Made by a program: the position numbers and the translations under genes. Shown in pieces: positions 8,160 to 16,117 of a stretch of DNA of 20,254 bases. The stretch is taken from positions 6,335,633 through 6,355,886 of the forward strand of contig BFEA01000009.1 in the NCBI GenBank assembly GCA_003427395.1, in the 5' to 3' direction. The DNA is from Chara braunii (taxonomy: Eukaryota > Streptophyta > Charophyceae > Charales > Characeae). The stretch's first letter is position 1, and every line of letters begins with the position of its first letter. The notes under the pieces were generated by a model. The model saw only the letters and a list, made by a program, of their open reading frames with translations, ran no database searches and had not been told where the DNA came from.

Positions 8160-9490
8160 CTTACAGATAGAATTATTAGGAATAAAGAAAGTTCAAAAAA
8201 CAAAACGCATGGAATATGAGCGAGAGCGATAGACAGAAAACCAAGTTGCAAAATCACGAAGTAGTCCAGATAGTCATGTACCGAGCAGAGAGCACAATGC
8301 ACCAAGATTCCATCCAAACAAGAGCAATACAATGAATTCGAGTGTCAATGCCGACGCTCCCTGGTCACACGCACACTGTATCCAAGGTCGCTCCTACTAT
8401 CTGGCGCCCAGCGCCCTGCCACTCTACTCAGCCTATCTATCCTATCTACGTTCATGCGACTGGATCACATCAAAGTCTAAGACCAATGTATGTGATCTCA
8501 ACACCAATGCCGACCACCAGCATACACCAGGCACGTTCTCTCTCCTCCCCTCATCACACCTCTGCGTGCCCCTCCTACCCAAAGACAACCATCGCCACTA
8601 CCCGTCTGCGCCCCAGCTGCCTGGCTATGGCTGCTGTGTGCCCGCTGCCTCAGCAGCGCCCCTCTCACCTCAGTGCCGTTGCGCGCGTCCAACCCGCAGC
8701 GCCCATGCAGACACTAGCACAGCAACGCAGCAGCAAGTCCGAATTGCCTGCCAAGGCCAGAATGAGACTGCCTGAGCAAATCACTTTCCTTTATGGAACG
8801 TGCGGCCCTTCCTCTGGCTGTGTGGGCCTGGCCTGGGAGGTTTCCAGTAGCTTCCAGTCGGGCCCCAGTGTCTGTGCCCAGGCCCCACCCTACTGTTACG
8901 GGCCTGTGCCCTTTTCAGTTGGGCACATCCAAGCAGCCACCCAGCCTCCAAGTGTTCGCAGCATTATTGGCTCGCAGTGCCTGTGTGACGACAATGCTAC
9001 TTTCTCATTGGCCCGCGGCCAGTCTGTGATGTGTCGGCCTCACACGACATGTGCCCAGGGCGCAACCACCTGATCCCTGGGCTCAACTGTGCAGCGCAGC
9101 CCTTGCTTCTGGAAGGAGCCTGGAGGCTCACATTGCTCTGTAACCAACTGGCGTGCTGCAACTGTCTAATACCCCACACGTGGAAAATGTTGAAAATAGG
9201 TCTCACGCGGATATTCAGGCCCGCCTTCACTTAGGGCAGACACGAGGCTTGCTGGGGGCCGCAGCCCAGAACACTTGTGTGTCCGATAAGGGCCCCGCGA
9301 GGGCTCATTCCTCGCAAAAAACGAAAATCAATTAATTTAAGTCTTAAACCATTTTCAACGAAACAAAGAAAAGGGATGACGAACCCAAACCGCTGGGATA
9401 TTCGTGCCACTGATTTTGCAGTTTCCGTTCAATAAATGAATAAATAAATGAAATCAATCAAACTTCAGAAGAAACAACTTTCCCCACCTA
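8160..9490. other. GC-richer stretch without recognisable gene
   Basis: No internal repeat and no domain is recognised. The longest frame (8342-9073, + strand, 243 residues, starting MSMPTLPGHT) is rich in Pro, Ser, Thr, Ala and Gln and overlaps another open frame from 8332, which is typical of chance openness in C-rich sequence. No RTEL1 exon 3 text was found on the minus strand here. Around 9426-9453 there is a short (AATA/AATGAA) simple repeat. Confidence 0.45.
8342..9073 (+). CDS. Hypothetical open frame, unrecognised, doubtful
   Basis: This is a 243-residue open frame beginning MSMPTLPGHTHT. I do not recognise any domain, signal peptide or membrane segment. It contains scattered cysteines in the second half but no clear spacing pattern. 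It has no recognised neighbours that would suggest a role and lies within what is probably an RTEL1 intron, on the opposite strand. A chance frame in C-rich DNA is more likely than a gene. Confidence 0.1.
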   Translation: MSMPTLPGHTHTVSKVAPTIWRPAPCHSTQPIYPIYVHATGSHQSLRPMYVISTPMPTTSIHQARSLSSPHHTSACPSYPKTTIATTRLRPSCLAMAAVCPLPQQRPSHLSAVARVQPAAPMQTLAQQRSSKSELPAKARMRLPEQITFLYGTCGPSSGCVGLAWEVSSSFQSGPSVCAQAPPYCYGPVPFSVGHIQAATQPPSVRSIIGSQCLCDDNATFSLARGQSVMCRPHTTCAQGATT

Positions 9491-9492
9491 GA

Positions 9493-10621
9493 GCCCGTGT
9501 GGCTGAATGGTACACACATGGCCCTGTTGGTAAACAGTTCATGAGTTCGAATCATACATACGGCGCATCACAAACACGGGAGTCGCGCACGTGCGGCGCA
9601 TAGCACACACACGCATGTGAGCGCACAGACATGTGATGTGGCGCAAGTACGGAAAATAGGGTCGATTACAAAAATAAAAAAGGGCAGGCTGTGGTAGCCA
9701 AATGTGTCCCCCTCCCTTCTGAAAATTGTAAGTGCACAGAAAATAAAATAAAATTTGGCGCCACATCGTACTCCTCAATAGATCCATTCTCTTTTCCAAA
9801 GGGGCCCCAGCAGAGAGTTAGCAAGGGCCTCTTTTCCAAATGGCCCCCAGCAGAGACGTTCATCAAATTGCTGGTGGGACACGAGCAGGCAAGCAATTTT
9901 TATTCTGGAATCAAATTCACGTCCGCGTTCCGGCAGTTATGGGTTACCAACTTACTACCAATACTACAGTAGCTCTGCCTTTCTTTTTGTTTTTCCTTTT
10001 CTTACGTGCAGTGGCCCTAAGGGCCTCGCTCCACTAGTCACCACTTGCACAAAAGACAAAACATATGGTGGCATATGGTTCCAGTTTCTAGCAGAAGATT
10101 CATTCTAGTTTTGCACATTTGGTGGTTAGTGGAGTGAAGCCCTGAAAATCACGTGCTGAGTTATAAAAAAAAAAAATTCTCTCTTTTTTTTTTGTTAAAA
10201 CTGGTCCTTATGGTCCTGGCTCCGTATCCATTCTGGGGAGCGTCAGTCCGGTTCCTTTCCACCGGCAAGTCAAAAATTGAGATACATGGTGAACACTCTC
10301 ACACTTCCTTCCGTCTGGCCGAAGGAACCCTGAGCAGCATTGATTGCTCCCTATCCGGGGGATTGACTGTCAGCTTGCCCTGCCACTTTTCCTCTCAGAA
10401 TCTATTGTGATTCTGTGGGCTGATTGCTGAGTTACAAACTTAGTAACCCATAACTGCTGAATCACAGACCTGAATTCGAATCCAGACTTGACTATATATA
10501 GTTGGCCTGCTACTGCCTTCCTATAAGCCCAACGACTACCCTTTTCTTGGCGAGGAACCCCTTGCTAATTTTTGGCAGGGGCCTTTCGGAGTACCGGCAG
10601 GGGCTTTCTGAATAATGTGAA

Positions 10622-10698
<77 letters not shown>
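9493..10698 (+). mobile_element. Long foldback element with tRNA-like head and (CT)n tail, copy A
   Basis: The segment begins with a tRNA-like head: TGGCTGAATGG (A-box-like, about 9500-9510) and GAGTTCGAATC (B-box, 9543-9553). It goes on through a body that folds back on itself around about 10070. For example, CAGTTATGGGTTAC near 9942 is answered by GTAACCCATAACTG near 10442, and CTCCACTAGTCACCA by TGGTGGTTAGTGGAG. It ends in (CT)n from 10626. The same order is found on the minus strand at 18377-19672, so this is one repeat family, about 0.85 kb without insertions. Long inverted arms suggest a foldback or Mutator-like DNA element, while a pol III-like head and a simple-repeat tail suggest a retroposon; the class is open. 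It is interrupted by the insertion at 10164-10424. Confidence 0.8.
10154..10434 (+). mobile_element. 261-bp nested insertion with 10-bp target duplication
   Basis: TGCTGAGTTA occurs at 10154-10163 and again at 10425-10434. Between them lie 261 bases that are missing from the paralogous copy B, where the corresponding text runs straight from CACATGCCGAGTTA into GTAAGTCAGTAACCC (minus strand, about 18570-18605). The insert starts with TA12, contains the 160-bp structured repeat also seen at 7990-8149, and ends with a CAGAATC/GATTCTG hairpin (10396-10415). No terminal inverted repeat is evident. A 10-bp duplication fits a MULE-type transposon or a retroposon. Confidence 0.85.
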
Positions 10699-10713
<15 letters not shown>

Positions 10714-10715
10714 CG
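10626..10715. repeat. (CT)n then (GC)n microsatellite
   Basis: About 36 CT units (10626-10698) pass directly into about eight GC units (10699-10715), then a short (AC)n. The CT part is also the tail of the foldback element; copy B ends in a shorter (CT)n at the same place. Confidence 0.95.
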
Positions 10716-10719
10716 TACA

Positions 10720-11412
10720 CACACATCACGGCCGCTTTTCTTTTGCGCATCAGCGATCAGCGCACCGCACCGCATATACCCACCACAAGTATGGTTTAAA
10801 TCCTCATAGAATCAGACACGTACAATAATGTTAGGGGCCAGCCCATTGAGAAAACGGTCAGGCCCAAGCGGCATCAGCAATGTTTCTCAAATTTGGACTT
10901 GCCGTCAGAGGGGCATGCCAGAGTAAGCCAGCTGTTTGAGGGGCAGCCGGCAAATAAACGTATCTTCGAGAGTCGTAACAAAAATCTTCCATCGAAATTT
11001 CATTAAAAAAAAAAGAAAACAACAAAACACATGCACTAGGTCTTTGCGTTAGCCACTGCTGCTACTCGATGGGGTTTGGGGGATGTAGCTGGGAGGCGCA
11101 GCTACTGGCAAAATGCTCGGGCTTTGCGTTAGCCAGGCCCCCCCACCTGCACCCCACCCTACTCCCTGACCACCGCCGAATAGGCACACTTAATTGTGAG
11201 AGATAGCTATGCTTGCTGGGGTCCCCTGTATAGGCTTAGGAGTAGTGGTAGGTAGATATTGAAAGGTTAAATTGAGAGAAGAATAAAGCTTAGTTTTTTC
11301 ATTTAAAAAATAAAAATCCACGAAAGGCTGTTGGTTTGGCCATGTGTGCAATCGATAGAGGCATATCAATGATATCATCAAATAAAAATATCTAATATCA
11401 TTAATAACTGAC
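10720..11412. other. Intron-like stretch downstream of RTEL1 exon 2, no clear gene
   Basis: Nothing gene-like is seen. CTTTGCGTTAGCCA occurs twice (about 11042 and 11119), and short A-runs lie near 11003. On the minus strand this is the beginning of RTEL1 intron 2 after the donor GTCAGT at 11412-11407. Confidence 0.45.
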
Positions 11413-11717
11413 CGGTATTTGGTGGCCTTAAGCTCCCTGATGACTTGGCGAAGTTGGCTGTGAGTTCGTGAGGCATAGATGATATTTGGAACGGACGGAA
11501 TTGTCGATGAAGAATCGGGATCACCTAGATTATTATTGGCCACATTTCCAGGATTACCATTCCCATCACCACCGCTCTGAGATGCTTCTCGATTGCGACT
11601 GGCCGCTGTCAATTGTGCGATTTTGTTCGCAACACTTTTGCGCCATGCCAATGTTGCACACAACAAACACAGAGTCTTTCCTGTCCCAGTTGGACTTTCA
11701 AGAAGAGCATTTTGCCC
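11413..11717 (-). CDS. RTEL1: RTEL1-like helicase, exon 2 (Walker A and motif Ia)
   Basis: The frame begins after the acceptor ...GATGCAG (ending at 11718) with GQNALLESPTGTGKTLCLLC, in which SPTGTGKT is the Walker A (motif I) of XPD-family helicases. It ends with IIYASRTHSQLRQVIREL and KATKYR before the donor GTCAGT (11412-11407), leaving a split Arg codon (CG/G). IIYASRTHSQL and the LCLLCATLAW text are characteristic of RTEL1 rather than FANCJ or DDX11. RTEL1 is a 5'-3' DNA helicase of the nucleus that dismantles D-loops, telomeric T-loops and G-quadruplexes. Between the two motifs lies a low-complexity Gly/Asn-rich linker (about residues 49-66). The 4Fe-4S cysteines and the DEAH box would be in later exons not found in this window. 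It joins exon 1 in phase 0. Confidence 0.93.
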
Positions 11718-11775
11718 CTGCATCAACCAACACATCACAAAAAACACCCAATCAACATCGCTAAATCCTCCCAAT

Positions 11776-11852
11776 CCCTCCCTCCCTCCCTCCCTCCCTC
11801 CATCCATCCATCCATCCATCCATTTCTCTCTCTCTCTCTCTCTCTCCCTCCN

Positions 11853-11937
<85 letters not shown>
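11776..11937. repeat. (CCCT)n, (CATC)n and (CT)n compound microsatellite
   Basis: Six CCC tracts separated by single T bases (11776-11798) are followed by about six CATC units (to 11824) and a long (CT)n with one ambiguous base at 11852. It lies 60-220 bases upstream of RTEL1 exon 2 on the sense strand. The opposite strand, (GGGA)n, has strong G-quadruplex potential. Confidence 0.95.
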
Positions 11938-11943
<6 letters not shown>

Positions 11944-11984
11944 CTGTATATATATCTATCTATCTATATATTGTCACCAAGTTA

Positions 11985-12356
11985 TCAGAGAGCAAAAGCG
12001 GAAAAAAAAACGAAAGGAAACAAAAAAGATATCAATTCATTTTTTATCTTCTTACTTACAACTCCCCCTGTTCAGAACCTCTTTTGCGTACAAGGCCGCC
12101 CACGTGGATGTAGGTTGAGCGGCGGCTGCCCCCACCCCCATGTGTCATATCGACCCACTTGCACACAACCAAAGGGCAACGAGGCAAAGAAAAGAGGAAG
12201 GGAACAGCCAAATACAACAAAACAGGGGGCAACAAGCAACAGCACCAAAAACGGATCCTAGATGACAAGTCCCACATGCAAGCACCGCCCCTCCTTCACA
12301 GGCCGAACGACGGGACAAGACCACCCAGGACAAAACTCTTGTCTGCAAAAAAAACT
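11985..12356 (+). repeat. Direct repeat, first copy (partner 13250-13610)
   Basis: From AGAGCAAAAGCGGAAAAAA to GTCTGCAAAAAAA the text matches 13250-13610 with only scattered differences. Both contain CAACTCCCCCTGTTCAGAAC, CGCCCACGTGGATGTAGG and GTCATATCGACCCACTTGC. The last 100 bases of each copy are one unit of the tandem repeat that fills 12257-12870. Confidence 0.9.
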
Positions 12357-12870
12357 TTATACAGCAGATGCCCTTATTCGTCATCAAGATGTGGGTATTC
12401 CCATTCCTAAACCATTCATGCTCTCATAGGCCGAACAACAAAAAAAAAAACGGATGACTGGTCCCACATGAAAGCACCACTACGCTCGCCAAAATAGACC
12501 GAACAACGGGACAAAACCAACCGGGATGCAGACAAGGGTGCCAAAAAACAAGCATAACAGATCCTAGATGACACGTCCCACATGCAAGCACCGCCCCCTA
12601 CGTCACCAGCCAAACGACGGGACAATGACCAACCAGGATAGCAATCAACACCCTTGCCTGCAAAAAATATATATAAAGACAACCCCAGATGACAATTCCC
12701 ACCTAAAAGCACCGCCCCCTTCAATAGGCCAAACAACGGGAACCAGCCAACTAGGATGCCAAAAAGAAAAAAAAACAGATGACAAGTCCCACATGAAACA
12801 CCGCCACGTGGACCGAACAACGAGACAAAACCAACAGGGATGCAGACAAAGAGTACCAAAAATACCGACA
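12257..12870 (+). repeat. About five degenerate ~100-bp tandem units
   Basis: Units begin near 12257, 12450, 12564, 12683 and 12776 with GATGACaagTCCCACATG and continue with AGCACCGCC, a variant of CCGAACGACGGGACAA, ACCAaCCAGGAT and an A-rich end. A further unit closes the direct repeat copy at 13514-13610. Units differ by many substitutions and by length, so this is an old array. No protein-coding pressure is seen. Confidence 0.85.
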
Positions 12871-12985
12871 ATTCTACCATAACCAACACTTGAAAAAACG
12901 GAACCATACAGTAGGTCCGTAAATCGGAATACCCCGGCAATGGGGAAGAGCAAAGCAAAGGGAAAAGAAAAAGGATAGAAAGTAT

Positions 12986-13227
12986 GTGAAACTCCAACGA
13001 AACAGTTTGTCACAGCCTCTCGTTTGTTGTCCTCTTCTCCCTCTCTGCCTACGGTTTACCTGACAGCTCTGTTTGATGATATATATATATATATATAATG
13101 ATATATAATATTATATATATTTATATATATCGTCAAACATATATATATGTGACGATATATATATATATCGTCAAATAGAACTGCCCGGTAAACCGTAGGC
13201 AGAGAGGGAGAAGAGGACAACAAACGA
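12986..13227 (+). repeat. Second hammerhead-linked foldback; ribozyme truncated
   Basis: GTGAAACTCC then AACGAAACAGTTTGTCACAG (12986-13014) is the 3' half of the hammerhead at 7516-7575, with a G-to-A change in stem II. The CTGATGA half is missing and unrelated A-rich sequence precedes it. The left arm (13020-13076) pairs with the right arm (13171-13227); the outer 41 positions are perfect, and about 94 bases of TA-rich loop lie between. Order and orientation are the same as at 7394-7575, which shows that ribozyme plus hairpin form one repeat unit. Confidence 0.88.
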
Positions 13228-13249
13228 TATATATATCGTCACATGAATA

Positions 13250-13610
13250 TCAGAGCGCAAAGGCGAAAAAAACAGAGGAAAACAAGAAAAAAACAATTCG
13301 TTTTTTTATCTTCTTTCTTACAACTCCCCCTGTTCAGAACCTCTTGTGTACAAGGCCGCCCACGTGGATGTAGGTTGAGCGGCGGCTGCCCCCACCCCTG
13401 TGTGTCATATCGACCCACTTGCACACAGCCAAACGGCGAAGAGGCAAGAAAAGAGGAAGGGAATAGCCAAATACAACAAAACAGGGGGCAACAAGCAATA
13501 GCACCAAAAATGACGCCTAGATGACAAGTCCCACATGCAAGCACCGCCCCTCCTTCACAGGCCAAACGACAGGACAAGACCACCCAGGACAAAACTCTCG
13601 TCTGCAAAAA
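13250..13610 (+). repeat. Direct repeat, second copy
   Basis: This is the partner of 11985-12356. It begins just after the right arm of the foldback (13227) and a short TATATCGTCACATG spacer. Confidence 0.9.
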
Positions 13611-13689
13611 AAGAGAAATCCCAGATTACATATCTATATACAGCAGATACATATATGTATATATATGTTATGGCTTTGCGACCCCTTTG

Positions 13690-13865
13690 CATAGTCCAGG
13701 GTTTACCATAACGAACTTGCGCGCTTCTGCGCCTCACGTGCAGGGCTTTGGAATTTTCATTCATTGTCCTACTCAAGGGTTCACCATTCAGAAGCTGCAT
13801 GCTTTTACTCTCCACCTGCAAAGCTTTGGAATTTGGGTTCCTTTTCAGTGTCAAGGGTGGACACT
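13690..13865. repeat. About two ~78-bp tandem units
   Basis: Each unit has GGGTT(T/C)ACCAT, then AAGC- or ACTTGCGCGC-like text, then TGCA(G/A)(G/A)GCTTTGGAATTT. On the minus strand both units read in the same open frame as NSKALQVESKSMQLLNGEPL and NSKALHVRRRSAQVRYGKPW, which follows from the unit length being near 78 (a multiple of three). Confidence 0.65.
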
Positions 13866-13877
13866 GTTTCTTACACA

Positions 13878-14155
13878 AGAAGAAGAAGATGAAGAAGAAA
13901 AAGGAGGAGGAGGAGGAGGAGGAGGAGGAGGAACAAGAGGGAGGAGAAAGGATGAAGGAAGGAGGACGAAGGAAGGACGAAGGAGACGAGGAAGGATCTA
14001 TTTATATTTATTATTTGAATTTATTTCTATTTTATTATTGTTATGTTATTTACATGATAGGAGGAAGAAGGAAGGACGAAGGAGACAAGTAAGGATCTAT
14101 TTATATTTATTATTTCTATTTTATTATTTTTATTTTATTTACATGATACATGATT
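13878..14155. repeat. Purine-rich (GAA/GGA)n followed by a ~95-bp tandem duplication
   Basis: (GAA)n and (GGA)n run to about 13940. GGAAGGACGAAGGAGAC plus AAGGATCTATTTATATTTAT and a T-rich tail ending TTATTTACATGATA then occurs twice (about 13972-14060 and 14072-14150). Confidence 0.85.
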
Positions 14156-14186
14156 GACATAATTTATTATATTTCTTATTTATTAT

Positions 14187-14798
14187 TTGATTATTCTATT
14201 TATAAGTTGCTACCAAAAAGGCTCAGCAAGCTCAGGGAAGGAGAAAGGAGGAAGAACGCAGTTGGAGGGCGAAGGAGGAAGGAGGAGAACTAACAAGAAG
14301 GGAACCCTGGAAGTTGCAGGGTGTGCATACAGCATCACTTTTACGTTTTTGCCTGGGGGCCGAAGTGGTGATTCAAAAGAGCCTACCGTCACCTACCGCG
14401 TGGCCCCCCGAATAGAACACCCCAAAAATAGAACGCACGGAACATACGGGCAAAATAGCTGTACTGGGGGCAACTTTCGGTCTAGATACGGAGGTAATGG
14501 GTATGCGCTCAATTCGGGGGAAGACTTCCTTTCATACGTCAAGGGCGTTCTAGCAATTGAATCGCATGCTCCACGGGTTGCCCATGCCCCCTTCACTTCC
14601 TTCTTTGAGTTTCCACCTACCGTCTTCCGCCGGAACACAACGCACCCTGATAATGAATGTATACGAGCTATGTTTCCGGTCTGGTGCAGCCAAAATGCGG
14701 GTGCGTTGTGTTTGGGGGAAGATGGTAGCCGTCACGGGTGCACAAGGAGGCTGCAGGTGAAGTCAGTGTACGAGGGCAGAAAGGCTGGCAGCAGCTAG
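14187..14798 (+). CDS. Hypothetical open frame, unrecognised
   Basis: This 203-residue frame starts MIILFISCYQ. The first 40 residues are translations of purine-rich DNA (GGRTQLEGEGG), and the rest (for example YGGNGYALNSGEDFLSYVKG) is of balanced composition. I do not recognise a family. The sequence is not repeated elsewhere in the window, and a second open frame (14557-14760) overlaps it. It sits in RTEL1 intron 1 on the opposite strand. It could be a fragment of an unidentified transposon or a chance frame. Confidence 0.15.
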   Translation: MIILFISCYQKGSASSGKEKGGRTQLEGEGGRRRTNKKGTLEVAGCAYSITFTFLPGGRSGDSKEPTVTYRVAPRIEHPKNRTHGTYGQNSCTGGNFRSRYGGNGYALNSGEDFLSYVKGVLAIESHAPRVAHAPFTSFFEFPPTVFRRNTTHPDNECIRAMFPVWCSQNAGALCLGEDGSRHGCTRRLQVKSVYEGRKAGSS

Positions 14799-14816
14799 CA
14801 GGAGGCCTGACCAATC

Positions 14817-14985
14817 ATGCCAGTGCACGAGGGGGGACCTCCACATGGGCCAGTGCGGCCTAGGAGGGTAAAACAGCTGGCAGACCACATGACGCCTTGG
14901 GATGACCAGGGTCAGGTAGAAAATGAGGTTCGACAATTTTGCATTGTGTGCCTAGGTCCTAATTGCGGTCAGTTGCATCCAGAAA
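14817..14985 (+). other. Short unassigned stretch before the satellite
   Basis: A 61-residue frame (MPVHEGGPPHGPVRPRRVKQ and on) ends within the first satellite unit. No family is recognised; it may be a retroelement scrap. Confidence 0.15.
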
Positions 14986-16110
14986 AAGAGGTCCGAATAT
15001 GAGTATCCTCAAAATCAGTACGGGCCCAAACCTTAAACCCTAATCCCACATATGTCAGTACTGAATTTATTGATCCTTAAACCACCAGCATGTTTCCCAG
15101 CCATTTTTCCAGAGTCATGGCCTGCATGCTGCCGCGACTCTCGGGGCACCGTTTCGCTGGACATCCATCAGGCAAAACGGGCCTTGCAAGCGAACCGTTT
15201 TGCTTGTGAGCCAAGGTCCTAATTAAGGTCAGTTGCATGCAGAAAAAAATCATGATATGGGTATGCTCAAGATCAGTACCAGGCCCAAACTTTAAACCCT
15301 AATACCAGGTTCAAACCTTAAACCCTAATACCAGGCCCAAACCTTAAACCCTAATATCAGGCCCAAACCTTAAACCCCAATTTCGCATATGTCATTACTG
15401 AATTTATTGATCCTTCAACCACCAGTGTGTTTCCCAGCCATTTTGTCAGAGTCACGGCGTGCGTACTGCTGTCACTCTTGGGAAGTACTGGGAAGCCGTT
15501 TCACTGGACAACCATCCAGGCAAAACGGGCCGTGCAAGCGAACCGTTTTGCTTTGTGTGCCAAGGTCCTAATTAAGGTCAGTTGCATCCAGAAAAAAATC
15601 ATGATATGGGTATGCTCAAGATCAGTACCAGGCCCAAACCTGTAACCCTAATACCAGGCCCAAACCTTAAACCCTAATACCAGGCCCAAACCTTAAACCC
15701 TAATACCAGGCCCAAACCTTAAACCCTAATATCAGGCCCAAACCTTAAACCCCAATTTCGCATATGTCACTACGGAATTCATTGATCCTTAAACCACCAG
15801 TGTGTTTCCCAGCCATTTTGTCAGAGTCACAGCATGCGTACTGCTGTCACTCTCGGGAAGTACCGGGAAGCCGTTTCGCTGGACATCCATCCAGGCAAAA
15901 CGGGTCTCGCATGCGAGTCGTTTTGCCTGGATGGATGTGCCACGAAACGGCGCACCAGTTCTTCCCAGGGGTCGCAACAGCAGGTGCAGCGTGACTCTGA
16001 AAAAATGGCTGGGAAACGTACTGGTGGTTTAAGGATCAATAAACTCAGTACTGACATATGTGGGATCAGGGTTTAAGGTTTGGGCCCGATAATGATAGTG
16101 AGCATACTCG
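14981..16110. repeat. Satellite with 26-bp telomere-like subrepeats, last unit inverted
   Basis: Higher-order units begin near 14981, 15240 and 15591 with AGAAAAAaATCATGATATGG-like text. Each contains AATTTATTGATCCTTAAACC, TTTCCCAGCCATTTT, CCGTTTCGCTGGACA and GGTCCTAATTAAGG blocks. The 26-bp unit ACCAGGCCCAAACCTTAAACCCTAAT is tandem four times at 15278-15381 and five times at 15627-15756. AAACCCTAA is a plant-type telomere motif embedded in each. The final unit is followed by an inverted unit (see palindrome). No coding signal. Confidence 0.92.
15733..16090. repeat. Large palindrome, ~178-bp arms, centre at 15911/15912
   Basis: The centre is CTCGCATGCGAG (15906-15917). The left arm from about 15733 is answered by the right arm to about 16090. 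Paired examples are GATCCTTAAACCACCAGT with ACTGGTGGTTTAAGGATC, TTTCCCAGCCATTTT with AAAATGGCTGGGAAA, and CCATCCAGGCAAAACG with CGTTTTGCCTGGATGG. Arms are symmetrical in length with scattered mismatches. Confidence 0.92.
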
Positions 16111-16117
16111 TATTCAA

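Noticed and set aside
8332-8775. 147-residue frame overlapping the 243-residue frame
   Set aside because: Two long open frames on the same C-rich DNA suggest a low stop frequency; neither has a recognised domain.
9493-9563. Functional tRNA gene
   Set aside because: A-box and B-box are present, but the acceptor and T-stems do not pair and the same text recurs as the head of a repeat.
11190-11412. Continuation of the exon 2 frame past KATKYR
   Set aside because: RTEL1 similarity stops at the GTCAGT donor; what follows is A/T-rich and unlike the family.
11429-11450. CTGATGAC followed by GCGAAG, hammerhead-like on the + strand
   Set aside because: It lies inside RTEL1 exon 2 (opposite strand), the spacing gives no proper stem II, and no GAAAC follows.
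11718-11819. In-frame extension and ATG upstream of exon 2 (MDGWMDGGREGG)
   Set aside because: It is a translated microsatellite; the acceptor CAG and the phase match with exon 1 show where the exon begins.
12270-12290. Plant snRNA upstream promoter element (TCCCACATCG-like)
   Set aside because: It differs at the last bases, repeats in every tandem unit and has no snRNA or TATA box at the right distance.
12416-12997. 193-residue minus-strand frame with hydrophobic segments
   Set aside because: It runs through the ~100-bp tandem units and the truncated foldback; hydrophobic text comes from T-rich sequence, not from a membrane protein.
15278-15756. True telomere or CRISPR-like array
   Set aside because: Units are 26-bp direct repeats without unique spacers, and the telomere motif occurs once per unit rather than in tandem.
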